Positions 32,184 to 36,142 of a stretch of 36,142 nucleotides of DNA are shown here, one piece after another. The stretch covers positions 1 to 36,142 of the forward strand of contig NZ_JAMZMM010000005.1 of the NCBI RefSeq assembly GCF_024178385.1, written 5' to 3'. A program made the position numbers and the translations under genes. This DNA is from Limnofasciculus baicalensis BBK-W-15 (lineage in GTDB: Bacteria > Cyanobacteriota > Cyanobacteriia > Cyanobacteriales > Coleofasciculaceae). Position 1 is the stretch's first letter; each line of letters begins with the position of its first letter. Under the pieces are notes generated by a model that was not told the origin of the DNA, made no database searches, and was given only the letters and a program-made list of their open reading frames with translations.

Positions 32184-33950
32184 GAAACTAGTTTGGTTAT
32201 GCAACAGACTTTCCCACCAATTGCGGGTAACAAATGCCGGAATAATTACCGTAGACAAAGCATCAGGATAGCGGGCTTCAAAATATTTAACAAACTCAAC
32301 AATCGGCGATACAACCGAGCGATATGGTGAGTCTAAAATAACCAAAGAAATATCGGCAGCTAACTCATCCCAGCGTTGTTGCAGTTTTTCTCGATCCGTG
32401 GTGCCAATATCCACATGAATAGCAACAATTTCATCAGCAATACTGCGAGCATAATCGAGGGCTTGTAACGTACCTTGATGAAGTTGACCTACTACAACTA
32501 TAGCAGGATGACTGACTGCTTCAGTTTTCTCTCTGAAAATATAGCTGCGAGGTGCTACTTCTTGAATACTGAGACGATCTGAAAGGTATTTATAGTGACG
32601 ATTAACTGCTAAAAGGAAGCTAACAACTAAAGGAATTGCCACCACAACTAACCAAGCACCCTGAATAAATTTGGTTAAAACAATTACACCCAGTACAAGG
32701 AGTGTCGCGAATGCACCAAATCCATTCATCACGGCGCTGGCTTTCCAACCACTCGTTTTTTCTTTAAACCAATGTACCACCATCCCGGCTTGGGATAAGG
32801 TAAATGAAGTGAAGACACCTACGGCGTAGAGGGGAATAATTGCATTCGTATTTCCTTTGAAGACAATCAGGAGAAAAGCAGCAGCACAGCTTAAGAATAT
32901 AATCCCATTGGAATAGACTAAGCGATCTCCCAATAAAGCTAATTGTCGGGGCAAAAAGCCATCGCGGGCTAAAAAGTAGCAAAGTCGGGGAAAGTCGGCA
33001 AAGCTGGTATTGGCTGCTAAAAGTAAAACGAATAAGGTGACAACTTGCAGGATAAAATACAATAAACCATTCCCTAAAACTTGCCGTGCTAATAGAGAAA
33101 CGACTGTTTGTCCTTCTTCAGGTACAATATGATATATCTGGGTCAAGTAAGTAATGCCAATAAACATAGCACCTAAAACTAAACCCATATAGAGTAAGGT
33201 GATGCGAGCATTTTTCCACTCTGGCTGCTTAAAGGATAACACCCCATCAGATATCGCTTCCACTCCAGTCAATGCAGTACATCCTTGAGAAAATGCCTTG
33301 AGAATTAAGAATAGAGTGAGGGGATTTGTTTCGACAATATCTGGATAACTGGTATGGACTTGCCCACTCATTTGTTTAAACAAACCACTGAAAATTAGGA
33401 CAAAGATACAGCCAATAAACCCATAAGTGGGAATCATGAAAATTTGACCTGATTCCTTCACCCCTCTTAGATTTGCCAGCATAATTAAAAAGACAAAAAT
33501 TATGCAAAGCCCTACTGATATATGTTGCAGTTGTGGAATGGCAGAAGTAAGGGCAGCAGTTCCCGCTGAGATACTCACAGTCACTGTCAGGATATAATCA
33601 ATCATCAGGGAAGCGCCTGCAATCAATCCCGGATAAAGTCCCAAGTTTTCTCGCGCTACGATATAAGAACCACCACCTTGTGGATAGGCTTTAATCGTTT
33701 GTCGATAAGACAGGATAATAATCGTCAACAGTAAAATAATCCCAAAGGCAATCGGTAAAGATAAACCGAGAGCGCCACTACCTGCTAGCACTAGTACCAT
33801 TAGAATTTCTTCTGTGGCGTAGGCAACGGAGGAGAGGGCATCGGAGGAAAGCACAGCCAATGCAGCAGGATTGCTTAATCTTTCTTCGGCATGGGCACTA
33901 GTGGGCAACTCGTTACCCAGTAACAGTCGCTTGAATGAAAGGTAGAAGGA
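32118..33950 (-). CDS. KimA-like APC-superfamily potassium transporter
   Basis: About 610 residues from the ATG at 33950 (MSFYLSFKRLLLGNELP); an ATG at 33998 adds 16. The signature ALAVLSSDALSSVAYATEEI is typical of the KimA (YdaO) group of APC permeases, high-affinity potassium importers of the plasma membrane. YPQGGGSYIVARENLG is the unwound first helices with substrate contacts. Twelve hydrophobic segments run to about residue 465. The C-terminal 140 residues are a cytoplasmic USP-like domain (AIVVVGQLHQGTLQALDYAR and LVILDSPYRSVVSPIVEFVK). No c-di-AMP riboswitch was convincing upstream. Other APC substrates cannot be excluded. Confidence 0.85.
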   Translation of the reverse strand, partial: SFYLSFKRLLLGNELPTSAHAEERLSNPAALAVLSSDALSSVAYATEEILMVLVLAGSGALGLSLPIAFGIILLLTIIILSYRQTIKAYPQGGGSYIVARENLGLYPGLIAGASLMIDYILTVTVSISAGTAALTSAIPQLQHISVGLCIIFVFLIMLANLRGVKESGQIFMIPTYGFIGCIFVLIFSGLFKQMSGQVHTSYPDIVETNPLTLFLILKAFSQGCTALTGVEAISDGVLSFKQPEWKNARITLLYMGLVLGAMFIGITYLTQIYHIVPEEGQTVVSLLARQVLGNGLLYFILQVVTLFVLLLAANTSFADFPRLCYFLARDGFLPRQLALLGDRLVYSNGIIFLSCAAAFLLIVFKGNTNAIIPLYAVGVFTSFTLSQAGMVVHWFKEKTSGWKASAVMNGFGAFATLLVLGVIVLTKFIQGAWLVVVAIPLVVSFLLAVNRHYKYLSDRLSIQEVAPRSYIFREKTEAVSHPAIVVVGQLHQGTLQALDYARSIADEIVAIHVDIGTTDREKLQQRWDELAADISLVILDSPYRSVVSPIVEFVKYFEARYPDALSTVIIPAFVTRNWWESLLHNQTSFFLKSSLRAKKSRVVTTVRYYL

Positions 33951-34178
33951 CATAAAAAGTCCAATTGCTTGAGATAGTTTGATAAGATATAATATCATCT
34001 ACCCAAGGGAATTTACTGGCGTGGAAACTAAGCAAAAATTTACATTTCGGAATCTAGCCAAAAAATCCTCAAAAAAATTGACTGGTACCTTTGCGAGGAA
34101 CTATAGATCCGCGTCGTTTTGAGTCGAGGTAAATCGCATCATCTCATTTTCTCTGGACTCTTTATAAATTCGCTAATT

Positions 34179-34313
34179 TCAAGACACTACTTTCAGGATT
34201 TGATAAGGTTGATTATTCTCCTCCCACTTTTGAATTGAGGCAGAAAGTTGTGTCTTGCGAAAATAAGACTCCTCATAAGCAAGTCTTAACTCTCTCTCTC
34301 CAATATATCTGGC
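34179..34313 (-). other. Possible fossil coding fragment in the 467-bp gap 33951-34416
   Basis: A 45-codon open stretch on the minus strand reads ARYIGERELRLAYEESYFRK, then TQLSASIQKWEENNQPYQIL and KVVS, stop. Composition looks like real protein, but there is no start codon at its upper end (a TAA lies just before), so it could be the 3' end of a lost gene. No family was recognised. The rest of the gap carries A-rich runs near 34060-34080 and should include the permease promoter; no other feature is seen. Confidence 0.25.
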
Positions 34314-34416
34314 TTAACATCATTCAGGTTTTCTATCAAAGACACCAATCTTAAGTAACCAAGCATCTTGCCAATTTCCAGCACAGTCAAACGGATATAT
34401 TTCCCAAATTCCTTAC

Positions 34417-35709
34417 TTACACCAAACGTAACTGAGTCTTTACCTCTCCCCCTACCTCCTCACTTTCCTCTAAATCTAACCATTTGTCTCCATATCCCTC
34501 CAAAAGGGATTCTGCGGCTTCCATCATCTCCGCAGCAATATCTTTTAATTCTTTCTTATTTTCCAAATAAGCTTTTAGTGCATCGATGGGATTAATACTG
34601 CTACCTACACCTAATTCTGGTAAGCGGGGATGAGCTAACTGACTGATAAATTCTGGGCGAATAGTATAGGTGTGGGCTTCGCTTAAAGCTTGGCGAATCG
34701 CGCTATTATCGATTAAGTCTAATTGTTCGGAACCTAACTTATAAATTAGACGAACTACTGCGTCTTTAATATCTTTCTTGGCAATAGCTTTCAGTAATTT
34801 TGATTGAGGATCTTCTTCCTCTGATATATTCACCTCAATGGTACAGAAAGTACGGGCTGGCAATGGACAAAACTCCCAATCAACTTGACCTTTATCTAGC
34901 TGAACAAAAATATACCCTTTCTCTTCCTTTTCCTCACTAAAATCTACCCTTTCAATACTGCCAGGATAAATAATTGGTGGATTATTTGACGGGTTTAAAT
35001 TTTGGTGGCGGTGGACATGTCCTAGTGCTACATAATCAAACTCGGATCGGGTTAACATAGAGAGGGGAATTGTAAAACCTTTACCTACTGCGAGAAAACG
35101 TTCTGCTCCCAAATTAGCCCGATCTGCCATTAAATGAGCTAACATTATTGTTGGTATATTGGGATCGAGACGGCGAATTTCTCCTTCCAATGCGGGTTCG
35201 AGGCGCTCAATCATTAATTCATTTACCTCAGAAAGCGCTAATCCTTCTGTTTGGGGACGAGTGAGTAAAGTAGAACGATTTAGCCAGGGTAAAGTTACTA
35301 CCTGTACCGCTCCATTGGGTGTCTGAATATGATGGGTTTTAATACTATCACCGACGATCATTCCTGGTACACCTAATGTACGATAAATACATAGACTGGC
35401 TCCCCCATTACCTTGGGAATGTTGATCGTGATTACCTACTAGCAAAACTGTGGGAATATTCGCATCTACTAAGCGGCGAAATTGAGTGGCAAATGCTTCT
35501 TGGATATAGGGTGCAGGTGTGGCATCGGGAAAAGCATCGCCGCCAAACAAAACTAAATCTACTGGTTCCGCGATCGCGCGATCGATAGATTTTGATAAAG
35601 TATTGACAAAATCTTCTAATCGTGTGTTTACCCCAGTGGCTGGGTTAATTTTGCCGTGACAGAAGCCACTACCGAGATGAATGTCTGACAGGTGAAGTAT
35701 TTTAATCAT
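34417..35709 (-). CDS. SbcD-like DNA repair exonuclease (metallophosphoesterase)
   Basis: About 430 residues starting MIKILHLSDIHLGSGF at 35709. The upstream ATG at 35748 is rejected because its extra residues (HNLHSPFP) are written by the CCCCATTCC repeat. The Mre11/SbcD dimetal site is complete: DIHLG, LVLFGGDAF, VLLVGNHDQHSQGN, TIMLAHLMAD and GHVHRHQ. These enzymes process DNA ends with the SbcC ATPase; no sbcC gene is next to it. The C-terminal part (about 290-430) is a capping region ending in a Glu-rich tail. PGSIERVDFSEEKEEKGY is the usual strand after the metal site. Confidence 0.88.
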   Translation of the reverse strand: MIKILHLSDIHLGSGFCHGKINPATGVNTRLEDFVNTLSKSIDRAIAEPVDLVLFGGDAFPDATPAPYIQEAFATQFRRLVDANIPTVLLVGNHDQHSQGNGGASLCIYRTLGVPGMIVGDSIKTHHIQTPNGAVQVVTLPWLNRSTLLTRPQTEGLALSEVNELMIERLEPALEGEIRRLDPNIPTIMLAHLMADRANLGAERFLAVGKGFTIPLSMLTRSEFDYVALGHVHRHQNLNPSNNPPIIYPGSIERVDFSEEKEEKGYIFVQLDKGQVDWEFCPLPARTFCTIEVNISEEEDPQSKLLKAIAKKDIKDAVVRLIYKLGSEQLDLIDNSAIRQALSEAHTYTIRPEFISQLAHPRLPELGVGSSINPIDALKAYLENKKELKDIAAEMMEAAESLLEGYGDKWLDLEESEEVGGEVKTQLRLV

Positions 35710-35746
35710 GGGGAATGGGGAATGGAGATTATGTTCTTTTGTGGAC

Positions 35747-35869
35747 AACCGCCAGTGGTTAAAACCACTGTCTAATAGCTAAAGTCGGTTAAAACCGACT
35801 CCGTATCTCGATTTTAGTCCGTTAAAACGGACTTAAGCTATTAGACAGAGATAGTATTCTCTGGCGGTT
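35747..35869. repeat. 123-bp nested palindrome upstream of the SbcD-like gene
   Basis: The outer arms AACCGCCAG (35747-35755) and CTGGCGGTT (35861-35869) are exact complements. The inner arms TGTCTAATAGCT (35768-35779) and AGCTATTAGACA (35836-35847) are also exact. Between them lie two hairpins, AGTCGGTTAAAACCGACT and AGTCCGTTAAAACGGACT. The whole could fold as a branched structure. A shorter relative is at 31134-31180. Confidence 0.8.
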
Positions 35870-35899
35870 TTAGCCATTAACTATTATCTATTAACCATA

Positions 35900-35956
35900 T
35901 TAAAATTCCGGCGACCATAAATCAACAATAGCTACCTCAAAACCTGTTACCCTTCC
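35900..35956 (-). pseudogene. Fossil of the Uma2 gene 3' end with an internal deletion
   Basis: The reverse strand ends GFEVAIVDLWSPEF, stop, exactly the C-terminus of the Uma2 protein at 28383-28934. Directly upstream, GTTACCCTTCCT matches a point 312 bp further inside that gene (28741-28752). The two parts are joined at AACCTG, a word present at both places in the intact gene (28424-28429 and 28736-28741). Flanking bases before the stop (CTATTATCTATTAACCAT) also match, so downstream sequence was copied as well. Confidence 0.85.
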
Positions 35957-36142
35957 TACTGCGCGGACTAATGAACAATTAATGGGTTTCATAACCCGCG
36001 CAGGCGGGTTTTGTCTGTCTAGACGCGGTTTCAACCGCCAGTCTGAACAAGCCTTGGCGATTGGAAATCGCGGCTACACAAACCAAGTCCTACTGCGCGG
36101 ACTAATGAACAATTAATGGGTTTCATAACCCGCGCAGGCGGG
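35955..36142. repeat. 54-bp direct repeats, 134-bp period, running off the window end
   Basis: Identical 54-bp copies lie at 35955-36008 and 36089-36142, both from CCTACTGCGCGG to GCGCAGGCGGG. The 80 bp between hold GTCTGTCTAGAC, a GCGGTTTCAACCGC hairpin and TTGGCGATTGGAAATCGC. The second copy ends at the window edge, so more units may follow. Two copies with a long, palindrome-rich spacer do not make a CRISPR array. Confidence 0.85.

Noticed and set aside
33951-34170. c-di-AMP (ydaO-type) riboswitch ahead of the KimA-like gene
   Set aside because: KimA genes often have one, but I could not find its conserved core words in the leader; a covariance-model search would settle it.
35710-35748. 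Thirteen-residue N-terminal extension of the SbcD-like protein
   Set aside because: Encoded largely by CCCCATTCC repeat; the metal-binding fold starts immediately at the ATG at 35709.
35955-36142. CRISPR array from two 54-bp direct repeats
   Set aside because: Only two copies, repeats too long, an 80-bp spacer full of palindromes, and no cas gene in the window.
1-36142. tRNA or rRNA genes
   Set aside because: I looked for the conserved T-loop words (GGTTCGAATCC-like) and for rRNA landmarks and found none in an acceptable context; a tRNA-finding program would confirm.

Overview
The window looks like chromosomal DNA of a filamentous, probably Oscillatoriales-type, cyanobacterium. The palindrome GCGATCGC (HIP1-like) recurs inside genes. 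Menaquinone/phylloquinone-pathway genes (menF, menA, menC, menE), an EF-hand transaldolase, PAS/Cache signalling proteins with class III cyclase domains, a KimA-type permease and the remains of an SLH-OprB porin all fit. No rRNA, tRNA or CRISPR array was recognised. The genus cannot be fixed from the sequence alone.

Layout. 1-5.1 kb: an Rpn-type PD-(D/E)XK nuclease (cut by the window edge), a divergent UvrD-like helicase, the fossil end of an xisI gene, and a transaldolase ending in two EF-hands. 5.1-10.9 kb: two head-to-head genes carrying paralogous adenylate cyclase domains, one a giant Cache-HAMP-kinase-receiver-cyclase protein and the other a PAS-cyclase, then a small membrane protein. 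11-13.4 kb: a haem-peroxidase remnant ending in PEP-CTERM, msrP and trpF. 13.6-18.1 kb: a signalling run made of a receiver/winged-helix/HPt/receiver/receiver protein, a three-PAS histidine kinase and a single receiver. 18.1-21.5 kb: a small MITE-like element, a UbiH-type hydroxylase, an orphan amino-acid-type binding lipoprotein and a small unknown gene. 21.7-27.6 kb: menF (minus strand), then menA, menC, a HicB-like small gene and menE (plus strand). 27.7-32.1 kb: an accessory, decaying zone with secreted proteins of unknown function, a HigB/HigA-like pair followed directly by a Uma2 gene, and broken protease and porin genes. 32.1-36.1 kb: a KimA-like permease, an SbcD-like nuclease, and a repeat-filled end with a fossil of the Uma2 gene.

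The main theme is repeat invasion. Almost every intergenic gap holds short palindromes or AT-rich TTGGTTATTGG-type arrays. At four places the same kinds of sequence sit in frame inside otherwise intact genes: the helicase, the histidine kinase ATPase domain, menC and menE. The menC insert is a second copy of the MITE-like element at 18.17 kb, which itself has 11-bp perfect terminal inverted repeats and an 8-bp target duplication. This resembles the in-frame palindromic elements of Rickettsia, but here several unrelated repeat families seem to do it. The same region shows segmental duplication (196-202 bp at 28.2 and 32.0 kb), deletion at a 6-bp homology (35.9 kb) and at least five decayed genes, so it looks like a chromosome remodelled mainly by small repeats.
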